Of a stretch of 10,154 nt of DNA, positions 1 through 6,100 are shown in pieces. Both the position numbers and the translations under genes were made by a program. This DNA is from Gemmatimonadota bacterium (GTDB lineage: Bacteria; Gemmatimonadota; Gemmatimonadetes; Gemmatimonadales; GWC2-71-9), in assembly GCA_004357415.1 (NCBI GenBank), contig SMVY01000114.1, forward strand, positions 1 through 10,154, in the 5' to 3' direction. The first letter of the stretch is position 1, and each line of letters begins with the position of its first letter. The notes under the pieces are model-generated. The model saw nothing but the letters and a program-made list of their open reading frames with translations, ran no database searches and was not told the DNA's origin.

Positions 1-945
1 GCACGGAATACGGTGGTGCTCAACGCGGACGATCCCCTGTGTCTGCGTATGGCCGACTACTCCGAGGCCGAACACGTCTGCTACGTGACGATGAGCTCCG
101 AGCACCCTCTGGTCCGCGAGCACATTCGCGCCGGTGGCCGGGGCGTGGTGCTCGAAGTCGGTATGAACGGACACATGATCACCATTTACGACAAGGGCAA
201 CCACATCCCGCTCCTGTGGACCCATCTCATCCCCGCCACCGTCGAAGGCCGGGCGATGCACAACGTCCAGAACGCCATGTTCGCCGCGGCCATCGCCTAC
301 AGCATGGGCGTCAAGCTGGAGGACATCCGCCACGGGCTTCAGTCATTCGATACCACGTTCTTCCAAGCTCCCGGCCGGGGAAATTTCTTCAACGAGCACC
401 CGTTCAAGGTCATCCTCGACTACGGTCACAACGCTCCGGCCATCCAGGCCATGGTCCAGCTGGCCGACAAACTGGAAGCCGACGGCCGTAAGATCGTGGT
501 CATCGCCGCCCCGGGTGACCGGCGTGACGAGGACATCCGGGATATCGCCGCTGCCTGCGCCGGCCACTTCGATCACTACATTTGCCGCCGCGATGACCGG
601 CTCAGAGGGCGCGACGGGGACGAAGTGCCCAGGCTGCAGCACCAGGCGCTGGTCGACGGCGGTGTCGATCCCGCCGCCATCGAGATCATTCCCGACGAAG
701 TCGCCTCGGTCAATCGCGCACTCAGCATGGCACACCCCGGTGACCTGGTCCTCATCTTCGGCGACGCCATCAGCCGGACCTGGGATCAGATCACCCACTT
801 CAGTCCCGATCTGGCCGAGACGCCGTCGCGCGACGCGGCCACCGCGCCACCGCTCGACGTCCCCAAGGTGCCCGAGCTGGGCACTTGGGACAGCCTGATA
901 CGGGACGAACGGGGCGTACGCCTGGCCCGGGAAGAGGACGACTAG
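1..945 (+). CDS. cphA: Cyanophycin synthetase, C-terminal part (5' end outside window)
   Basis: This is the C-terminal 314 residues of a cyanophycin synthetase, the cytoplasmic enzyme that builds the Asp-Arg storage polymer from ATP, aspartate and arginine. The reading frame is open from base 1, so the start lies upstream. Known CphA proteins are close to 900 residues, so the N-terminal domain, the ATP-grasp domain and the Mur-ligase P-loop are missing here only because of the window edge. Visible Mur-ligase features, numbered from base 1, are NADDP (8-12), a HNVQNA helix characteristic of CphA, PGR (124-126), DYGHN (140-144), GDRRDEDI (172-179) and RGRDGDE (202-208). After the final FGDAISRTWDQI strand-helix there is a polar tail of about 50 residues rich in Pro, Asp and Glu. 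The gene ends with TAG and is followed after 29 bases by a second CphA-like gene on the same strand, which suggests one transcript. The family call is strong. Substrate specificity cannot be read from this part. Confidence 0.93.
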   Translation, partial: ARNTVVLNADDPLCLRMADYSEAEHVCYVTMSSEHPLVREHIRAGGRGVVLEVGMNGHMITIYDKGNHIPLLWTHLIPATVEGRAMHNVQNAMFAAAIAYSMGVKLEDIRHGLQSFDTTFFQAPGRGNFFNEHPFKVILDYGHNAPAIQAMVQLADKLEADGRKIVVIAAPGDRRDEDIRDIAAACAGHFDHYICRRDDRLRGRDGDEVPRLQHQALVDGGVDPAAIEIIPDEVASVNRALSMAHPGDLVLIFGDAISRTWDQITHFSPDLAETPSRDAATAPPLDVPKVPELGTWDSLIRDERGVRLAREEDD

Positions 946-950
946 GAGGG
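944..950 (+). promoter_or_regulatory. Shine-Dalgarno-like AGGAGGG, unusually far from the next start
   Basis: AGGAGGG overlaps the cphA TAG stop. It is the only strong ribosome-binding-type sequence before the next gene, but it lies 24 bases before the ATG at 975, much more than the usual 5-10. The in-frame codons at a normal distance (AGC, CCA, GCC) cannot start translation. The match may therefore be fortuitous, or the downstream gene may depend on ribosomes arriving from cphA. Confidence 0.3.
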
Positions 951-974
951 CTCAGCCCAGCCTGGTGTCCGGCC

Positions 975-2729
975 ATGACGACTGCCCTGCAGGATTCCCG
1001 ACGGTTGACCGGACCCAACATAGTGTGGGACAGGCCCGGAGCGGTCATCGACGTCGCCATCCCCGACGACTCGGCCGACGCCATCGTCGAGCGATGGCGG
1101 GAGGAGGGCCGGCGCATGCTCGACGCCGTCGGCTGGACCAGCGAGGACCTGCGGGTCCGCCGCGTGCCCGGTGGCGCCAGCCTGGTGATGAGCGCCCCGA
1201 TCGACGCCCTGTATGCCGCCACCGAACTCAACGAATGGGCCTGGTCTGTCGCCGCCGCCTCCCTGACCGGAGAGGAACCGGAAGGGTTCGACTCCGCCGG
1301 GGACAGATTGCGGGCAACCATCGCCGGGGAGCGCCGGCCGTCGACCATCGCCCTGCAACAAGCCAGCGCCAGCCACCACGTCACCTTTCTGTCGGACGAC
1401 GACCTCGTGTCCGTCGGCCTGGGACAGGGCTGCCACACCTGGCCCGTCGACCGGGTCCCCAATCCCGACACCATCGACTGGGACGAGATCCACGACGTTC
1501 CCACCGTTCTGGTCACCGGGTGCAACGGCAAGACCACCTCCGTGCGACTGTTGTCCGCCATCGCCGGTGCCGCGGGATTCCGGCCCGGAACGACCAGTAC
1601 TGACGGGATCCGGGTGGGTGCCGAACTGGTGGAGGCCGGAGACTATTCAGGACCGGGAGGCGCCCGCACTGTGCTCCGCCGCAGCGAGGTCGATCTGGCC
1701 ATCCTGGAGACAGCCCGCGGCGGCATGCTCCGCCGGGGACTGGCGCTCCCCCGGGCCGACGTCGCGCTGATCACCAACGTGGCCGAGGATCATCTCGGTG
1801 AGTTCGGCGTGGCGACGCTCGAAGGACTGGCCCAGGTCAAGTTGATCGTGACCCGGGTCGTTCCCGCCGAGGGCCGAGTGGTGCTCAATGCCGATGACGC
1901 GCTGTTGGTGGAGGGCGGGCGGCACGTCACCGCGCCGGTGATCTGGTACTCGCTCCACGGCAGCACCCCGTTCATTGCCGCGCACCGGGCGGCGGGGGGG
2001 GAAGCGGTGGTGCTGGAAGACGGCAACGTCGTCAGGTATCGCGGGGACCAACGGGTGGCGGTCCTTCCCGTGGACCGCATCCCCATAACCATGCGCGGCA
2101 CCGCCCGCTACAACATCAGCAATGTGCTCGGCGTGGTCGGGGCGGCCGGGGCCCTGGAGATCGCTGACGATGCCATCGCCCGGGCTCTCGAACGGTTCCG
2201 TCCCTCGCGCCGGGACAATCCCGGTCGCCTCAACGTCTTCGATTTGGGTGGCGCCACGGTGATCGTCGATTTTGCCCACAACCCACACGGCGTACGTGCT
2301 TTGGGAGAAATGGCCCGGGCCATGCCCGCCGCCCGCCGGCTGTTCCTCGTTGGCCAGGCCGGAGACCGCGACGACGATTCGATTCTGGACTTGGCGCGTG
2401 CCGTGTGGAGCATGGCACCCGATTGCGTGGTGGTGAAGGAGATGCCCAAATATCTCCGCGGTCGCGAATTGGGCGTAGTGCCTGCCATGATAGAGCGCGA
2501 ACTGGCCGCCGCCGGAGCGCCTCCCGAGGCCATCATCCGGGCCGAGTCCGAGCTCGCCGGCGTGAGAGCGGCTCTGGAATGGGCCCGAGTCGGCGACCTC
2601 GTGCTGCTCACGGCGCACGAAAACCGAACCGAGATGCTCGACCTGATGGCCCGCCTGGAAACCTCGGGCTGGCGGCCGGGAGAGACACTCCCTGAAGACG
2701 TGGCCCGGGAACTCAGTCTCACCGCCTGA
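975..2729 (+). CDS. CphA-like Mur ligase family protein lacking the ATP-grasp domain
   Basis: A 584-residue paralogue of cyanophycin synthetase. The N-terminal part carries a CphA N-domain signature (SAPIDALYAATELNEWAW, 73-90) and a strand like the N-domain/ATP-grasp junction (VGLGQG, 147-152). The Mur-ligase P-loop follows only about 30 residues later, as TGCNGKTT (181-188, Cys183 where Thr is usual). The rest of the Mur module looks intact: ETARGGMLRRG from 245, TNVAEDHLG (267-275), NADD (305-308), DFAHNP (432-437) and GDRDDD (463-468). In CphA about 300 residues, mostly ATP-grasp, separate these two points, so that domain is absent. In CphA the Mur module attaches Arg to the Asp beta-carboxyl, so this protein probably performs or assists a side-chain ligation, perhaps in complex with the upstream CphA. 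That role is inferred. ATG975 is chosen because an upstream in-frame start (885) would run 61 bases into cphA and add a low-complexity Gly/Pro/Arg stretch. An alternative is a regulatory or inactive paralogue. Confidence 0.85.
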   Translation: MTTALQDSRRLTGPNIVWDRPGAVIDVAIPDDSADAIVERWREEGRRMLDAVGWTSEDLRVRRVPGGASLVMSAPIDALYAATELNEWAWSVAAASLTGEEPEGFDSAGDRLRATIAGERRPSTIALQQASASHHVTFLSDDDLVSVGLGQGCHTWPVDRVPNPDTIDWDEIHDVPTVLVTGCNGKTTSVRLLSAIAGAAGFRPGTTSTDGIRVGAELVEAGDYSGPGGARTVLRRSEVDLAILETARGGMLRRGLALPRADVALITNVAEDHLGEFGVATLEGLAQVKLIVTRVVPAEGRVVLNADDALLVEGGRHVTAPVIWYSLHGSTPFIAAHRAAGGEAVVLEDGNVVRYRGDQRVAVLPVDRIPITMRGTARYNISNVLGVVGAAGALEIADDAIARALERFRPSRRDNPGRLNVFDLGGATVIVDFAHNPHGVRALGEMARAMPAARRLFLVGQAGDRDDDSILDLARAVWSMAPDCVVVKEMPKYLRGRELGVVPAMIERELAAAGAPPEAIIRAESELAGVRAALEWARVGDLVLLTAHENRTEMLDLMARLETSGWRPGETLPEDVARELSLTA

Positions 2730-2763
2730 CATACCCCTGGCGGCAGGGCGCCCGTTGCTCTGC

Positions 2764-2776
2764 GCCGGGCACCGGC
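2764..2776. terminator. Small GC hairpin between convergent genes
   Basis: The 49-base gap between the convergent stops (2730-2778) contains GCCGG-GCA-CCGGC, a 5-base perfect stem with a 3-base loop. There is no T-run on either side, so this is not a canonical intrinsic terminator. It could be a weak bidirectional stop or simply a by-product of high GC content. Confidence 0.2.
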
Positions 2777-2778
2777 CG

Positions 2779-3624
2779 TCAACCTCTACCGACGTCCATC
2801 CGCGCTTGCAGGGCGTCCCCGACCTGCGTCAGCGCCACGACCACCAGGACCAGTGCCACGCCGGGGACGATCGCCACCCACGGCGCGTTCACCAGCGTGT
2901 CACGCCCCGACGCGATCATGCTGCCCCACGATGGTGTCGGTGGCTGCACCCCCAGCCCGAGAAAACTGAGCCCAGCCTCGAGCAGGATAGTGTTACCCAC
3001 TCCCAGAGTGGCCGCCACCACCACCGGCGTCAGCGCGTTGGGGATCACGTGGCGCAGCAACACCGCCAGTCGCGTCGTCCCCAGGGCCGAGGCGGCTTCG
3101 ACAAACGGGCGGGAACGCAGGCTCCGCACCTGGGAGTACACCAACCGGGCGATCGACATCCAACCGGTGATTCCCAGGACCACGATCACCAGCATGGCAC
3201 TCGGCTGCCACAGGGAAGCCAGCAGCAGGAGCAGCACCACCCGCGGCAGCGCCAGCGCAAAGTCGGTCACGCCCAGCAATGCGTCGCGCACGACACCCGA
3301 CCCCATGCCGGCGGCGGCGCCCACGAGTGTGCCGAGCACCACCGAGATGCTCATGGCCAGGATGCCGACGCCGAGCGACACGCGGGCGCCGTATAACAAC
3401 CTGGTCCACACGTCGCGCCCGAACCGGTCGGTACCAAGCAGGTGAAACTGTCCCGACGGGTCGGTGGTGAGCGGTGCCAGGAAGCGCGTGGCCACCACGT
3501 CGCCCTGGATCAGCGGGTCGCCGGTCGAGAACCACGGCGCCAGGATCGCCAGGACCGCCACAATGGCGAGCACTGCAGCAGCGACAAACATCCTGCGATC
3601 GATGACGTGTCGGACGTCAGTCAT
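2779..3624 (-). CDS. OppC/DppC-type peptide ABC transporter permease
   Basis: Inner-membrane permease subunit of a peptide/nickel-type ABC importer, 281 residues from the ATG at 3624. It shows the OppC layout: a short cytoplasmic N-terminus, a first membrane helix (about 12-31), an extracytoplasmic segment, the OppC-typical HLLGTDRFGRDVWTRLLYGAR (61-81), then further helices. The cytoplasmic EAA loop that docks the ATPase is FVEAASALG (174-182), followed by the conserved RHVIPNAL (191-198). The C-terminal FLGLGVQPPTPSWG (221-234) is also characteristic. The chosen start overlaps the stop of the oppB-like gene in ATGACTGA, a classic coupling arrangement. An ATG at 3657 is possible but would add 11 residues of unlikely sequence inside the upstream gene. 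The gene converges on the CphA-like gene with a 49-base gap. No cognate ATPase gene is in the window. Dipeptide versus oligopeptide preference cannot be told from the permease. Confidence 0.93.
   Translation of the reverse strand: MTDVRHVIDRRMFVAAAVLAIVAVLAILAPWFSTGDPLIQGDVVATRFLAPLTTDPSGQFHLLGTDRFGRDVWTRLLYGARVSLGVGILAMSISVVLGTLVGAAAGMGSGVVRDALLGVTDFALALPRVVLLLLLASLWQPSAMLVIVVLGITGWMSIARLVYSQVRSLRSRPFVEAASALGTTRLAVLLRHVIPNALTPVVVAATLGVGNTILLEAGLSFLGLGVQPPTPSWGSMIASGRDTLVNAPWVAIVPGVALVLVVVALTQVGDALQARMDVGRG
3617..3624 (-). other. 8-base start/stop overlap ATGACTGA (translational coupling)
   Basis: On the - strand the start of the oppC-like gene and the stop of the oppB-like gene share ATGACTGA. 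Upstream of this start there is only a weak purine patch (GAGA), so re-initiation by ribosomes finishing oppB is the likely way the second permease is made in equal amounts. Confidence 0.6.
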
Positions 3625-4588
3625 TGGAGTCTCGCACGCGCGGGTCGGCCCAGGCAACGGCCAAGTCGGCCAGGAGGTTACCCAGCACCACGAGGGCCGC
3701 GCTGATCACCGTCGCCGCCATGACCACCGGATAGTCTCTCGCCTGCACCGCCCCTACCAGCACCCGGCCGACCCCCGGCCAGGCGAACACGGTCTCTATG
3801 AACACGGCCCCTGAGAACAGCGCCGGCAGGGATAATCCCAACAGGGTGATCAGCGGGATCGAGGCATTGCGGAGCGCGTGACGCAACAGCACGCGACGTT
3901 CGGCCAGTCCCCGGGCCCGGGCAACCACGATGTGCGGCTCCGCCAGCGCGTCGGCCATGGTGCCGCGAACGAACCGGGCCGTCCCGCCGAACCCGATCAA
4001 CACCAGGGTGGTAACCGGGAGGATGAGGTGTCGAACGCGATCCACCAGACGGTCCCAGCCGGTGAGGAAGTCGGCGTCCAACCCCGAGGCGCCGAAGGCC
4101 GGGAGGACCTTGAGCCAATAGGTGAATACCATGATCAGCATCAATCCCAGCCAGTAGCCGGGGACGGCGAACAGGGTGACCGTTGAGATCGAGAGGGCCG
4201 TGTCCAGCTTGGTCCCTGTTCGCACCGCCTGTATCGTGCCCACCAGAATGCCGAACAGGTAGCTGAGCACGAGCGACAGGCCAACCAGCAGCACGGTGGC
4301 CGGCCAGGCGTGTCCGATCATCCAGCGCACCTCACGGCCGGTGGCAATGCTGACCCCCCAGTTGCCGGACGCGAAAGCCGCCAGCCAACGCGCGTACTGC
4401 ACCACCAGCGGCTGATCCAACCCCAGGGCCCGTCGCTGGGCTTCGATTTGTTCCCCGGTAGCCGTGGGGCCCAGCAGGCGGACCACCGGGTCGCCGGGAG
4501 CCAGGTGCAGCAGGAGGAAGGTGAGCGACACCACGCCCAGCACCACAAGGGCACCGACCAGGAGCCGGCGGCTCAGGAAGCGGATCAT
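3617..4588 (-). CDS. OppB/DppB-type peptide ABC transporter permease
   Basis: Inner-membrane permease partner of the OppC-like protein, 323 residues. The N-terminus MIRFLSRRLL followed by a hydrophobic helix and HLAPGDP (28-34) is the hallmark of the OppB/DppB branch. Other OppB features are ALGLDQPL (54-61), the GNWGVS segment (75-80), several membrane helices between about 95 and 310, an EAA loop within 219-245 (ARARGLAERRVLLRHALRNA), and the terminal FIETVFAWPGVGRV (263-276) and ARDYPVVMAA (283-292). The ATG at 4588 is chosen because it gives exactly the family N-terminus. Reading further upstream (to 4891) gives a charged, His-rich stretch that is only the antisense of the solute-binding protein gene. 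No Shine-Dalgarno match precedes this start, and a palindrome sits in its place. The gene is divergent from the solute-binding protein gene and heads a two-gene unit with oppC. Confidence 0.93.
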   Translation of the reverse strand: MIRFLSRRLLVGALVVLGVVSLTFLLLHLAPGDPVVRLLGPTATGEQIEAQRRALGLDQPLVVQYARWLAAFASGNWGVSIATGREVRWMIGHAWPATVLLVGLSLVLSYLFGILVGTIQAVRTGTKLDTALSISTVTLFAVPGYWLGLMLIMVFTYWLKVLPAFGASGLDADFLTGWDRLVDRVRHLILPVTTLVLIGFGGTARFVRGTMADALAEPHIVVARARGLAERRVLLRHALRNASIPLITLLGLSLPALFSGAVFIETVFAWPGVGRVLVGAVQARDYPVVMAATVISAALVVLGNLLADLAVAWADPRVRDSND

Positions 4589-4590
4589 GG

Positions 4591-4602
4591 CGCAATGTTG
4601 CG
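4591..4602. promoter_or_regulatory. Perfect palindrome in the divergent promoter region, possible operator
   Basis: CGCAATGTTGCG is a perfect inverted repeat (CGCAA, TG spacer, TTGCG) lying 3-14 bases before the oppB-like start, in the 57-base gap shared with the divergent solute-binding protein gene. One further base pair (4589 with 4604) also matches. An A/T-containing palindrome in such GC-rich DNA, placed where it could control both directions, fits a small repressor site. A 12-base palindrome can also arise by chance, and no regulator gene is in the window. Confidence 0.3.
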
Positions 4603-4631
4603 GCAGATAGTGGAGGACGCCAGGGACGCTG

Positions 4632-4637
4632 TATCTT
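4632..4637 (+). promoter_or_regulatory. Possible -10-like hexamer TATCTT before the binding-protein gene
   Basis: TATCTT ends 8 bases before ATG4646 and is the most A/T-rich hexamer in the divergent gap. If it were a -10 box, the transcript would be almost leaderless. That would agree with the lack of any Shine-Dalgarno match before this start. No convincing -35 is seen, so this is weak. Confidence 0.18.
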
Positions 4638-4645
4638 CCGTGTCC

Positions 4646-6100
4646 ATGCTGCGATTCTGCACGATGGTCCTGCTGGCGGGCGCGGTGGCGTGCTCGGAGG
4701 CTCCCGAACGGGGCAACACCATCCTGTTTGCCTCCGGTGCCGACCTCCAGAGCATGAACCCACTCGTCACCGTGCATCCGCTCGCCAAACAGGTGCAGCG
4801 GTACGCCCTGCTCACCACGCTGGTACGGTACGATGCCGACCTTTCGCTGCAGCCGTATCTGGCGTCGAGCTGGCAATGGTCGGACGACCACCGAGCGCTC
4901 ACGTTCACCATCTACGCTCCTCTACTGTGGGACGACGGCACGCCGACCACGGCCATTGACGTCGCCTGGACGTTGAACGCCGCCCGCGACCCGCTCGCCG
5001 GCTACCCGCGATGGTCAGACCTGGCGAGCGTCACCAAGATAGAGGTCGGTAGCGACAGCACCGTCACGGTCACGTTCGATCACCCGCTGTACGCCGTTCC
5101 CGACGTGTTCACCGACCTTGCCATACTCCCGGCGCACCACTTCTCCGATGTGCGGTTGGAAGATCTGCGGCAGGCGCCGTGGAATCGACACCCAATAGGT
5201 AACGGGCCGTTCCGGTTCATCGCCCACGAACCCAACCGGCGCTGGATCTTCCAGGCCAAGCCGGACTTTCCGGAGGCCCTCGGCGGGCCGCCGGCGATGG
5301 ACCGCTTCATCGTCGTGGTGGTCGACGAGCCGACCACCAAGCTGGCGGCGCTCACCGCGGGAGAACTCGACTTCGCCGGGATCTCACCGGCCCACGCCGA
5401 GTTCGTGCGCCGCGACGCCCGCCTCGAGGTGGTCGACTACCCGTTGTTGTTCACCTACGGCATGGTGTTCAATACCCGCCGGCCCCCGTTGGACGATCCA
5501 TCGATCCGGCGAGCCGTATCCCTGGCTCTCGATCGGCGGCAGATCGTTGATGGCTATCTGTTCGGCTTCGGTGAGCCCACTTGGGATGCGGTTCCGGAGG
5601 GCGTCCCGGGTCGGCTGCCGCCGTCCCCCGGCGTGCACGACCCCGATTCGGCCCGCGCCCTCCTCGACGGTCGCTCGGTGGCCCTCGAGTTGTTGACGGT
5701 GGGCAGCGGGGAAGCCCCACTCGAGCAGATGATTCAGGCCCAGCTCGCCGCCGTCGGCTTCCGCGTATCCATTCGTCAGCTCGAACTGGGAGCGTTCCTC
5801 GATCGGGTATACAGCCCAGCACACGAGTTCGACGTGGCCGTCATGGGCATCCCCGGCGATCTGGCGCTTGGCTTCCTGCGGCCGTTGATTGAACTCACCG
5901 GCGTCGAGGCACCATCGTCCCCCGCCGAGGCGCAGGAACTGCTGCGAGTCAGCGCTCCCGTCGTGTTCCTTTATCATGCGCGAGGGGTGTCGGGCCGGAA
6001 CCGTCGCGTGCGCCACGTCGTCATGGATCTTCGCGGAGAATTACCGACTCTCAGCCGGTGGGACGCTTCACCTATGAACAGTGGATCGCATCGTGAGTGA
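4646..6100 (+). CDS. Peptide-type ABC transporter solute-binding lipoprotein (SBP family 5)
   Basis: Extracytoplasmic substrate-binding protein, 484 residues, the likely partner of the divergent OppB/OppC permeases. The start at 4646 gives a short lipoprotein signal peptide, MLRFCTMVLLAGAVAC, with the lipidated Cys at residue 16. Family-5 features are GADLQSMNPLVTVHP (31-45), YLASSWQWS (71-79), LLWDDGTPTTAIDVAWTL (93-110), a GNGPFRF strand (185-191), TAGELDFAGI (237-246), FNTRRPPLDDPSIRRAVSLALDR (275-297) and VDGYLFGFGEP (301-311). The end of the mature protein (LYHARGVSG, 442-450, and MDLRGEL, 460-466) also looks family-like. Only about 30 residues lie between GIPGDLALGF (401-410) and APVVFLYHARG, so the last lobe seems shortened compared with typical members. 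ATG4595 would put a charged stretch before the signal peptide and is less likely. The stop overlaps the next gene by 8 bases. The ligand is unknown: peptides are the default, but the neighbours suggest it may be something else. Confidence 0.9.
   Translation: MLRFCTMVLLAGAVACSEAPERGNTILFASGADLQSMNPLVTVHPLAKQVQRYALLTTLVRYDADLSLQPYLASSWQWSDDHRALTFTIYAPLLWDDGTPTTAIDVAWTLNAARDPLAGYPRWSDLASVTKIEVGSDSTVTVTFDHPLYAVPDVFTDLAILPAHHFSDVRLEDLRQAPWNRHPIGNGPFRFIAHEPNRRWIFQAKPDFPEALGGPPAMDRFIVVVVDEPTTKLAALTAGELDFAGISPAHAEFVRRDARLEVVDYPLLFTYGMVFNTRRPPLDDPSIRRAVSLALDRRQIVDGYLFGFGEPTWDAVPEGVPGRLPPSPGVHDPDSARALLDGRSVALELLTVGSGEAPLEQMIQAQLAAVGFRVSIRQLELGAFLDRVYSPAHEFDVAVMGIPGDLALGFLRPLIELTGVEAPSSPAEAQELLRVSAPVVFLYHARGVSGRNRRVRHVVMDLRGELPTLSRWDASPMNSGSHRE
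6093..6100 (+). other. 8-base start/stop overlap GTGAGTGA (translational coupling)
   Basis: The GTG start of the kinase gene and the TGA stop of the binding-protein gene share GTGAGTGA, the same geometry as the oppB/oppC overlap on the other strand. There is no good Shine-Dalgarno sequence ahead, so coupled re-initiation is likely. A GTG at 6081 in the same frame is an alternative start. Confidence 0.5.

Noticed and set aside
800..1561. Antisense open frame (253 codons) spanning the cphA 3' end and the start of the next gene
   Set aside because: It has no domain-like pattern and is fully opposite two well supported genes.
1994..2001. Run of eight G in the CphA-like gene as a phase-variation or sequencing-error site
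   Set aside because: The frame stays open with conserved Mur motifs on both sides, and the run is plausible by composition alone.
1647..2732. Long open frame on the - strand (361 codons) across the CphA-like gene
   Set aside because: It is antisense to a clearly conserved protein, its translation is rich in His, Gly and Arg with no recognisable motif, and such shadows are expected in high-GC DNA.
4310..4645. Upstream extension of the binding-protein frame by 112 codons
   Set aside because: It is antisense to the oppB-like gene, is rich in His and Gln, and would bury the lipoprotein signal peptide.
6050..6096. Alternative frame ending in GRFTYEQWIAS at the 3' end of the binding-protein gene, suggesting a frameshift
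   Set aside because: The main frame already ends with the family-like MDLRGELPTLSRW, so no frameshift is needed. The other frame has no further similarity upstream.
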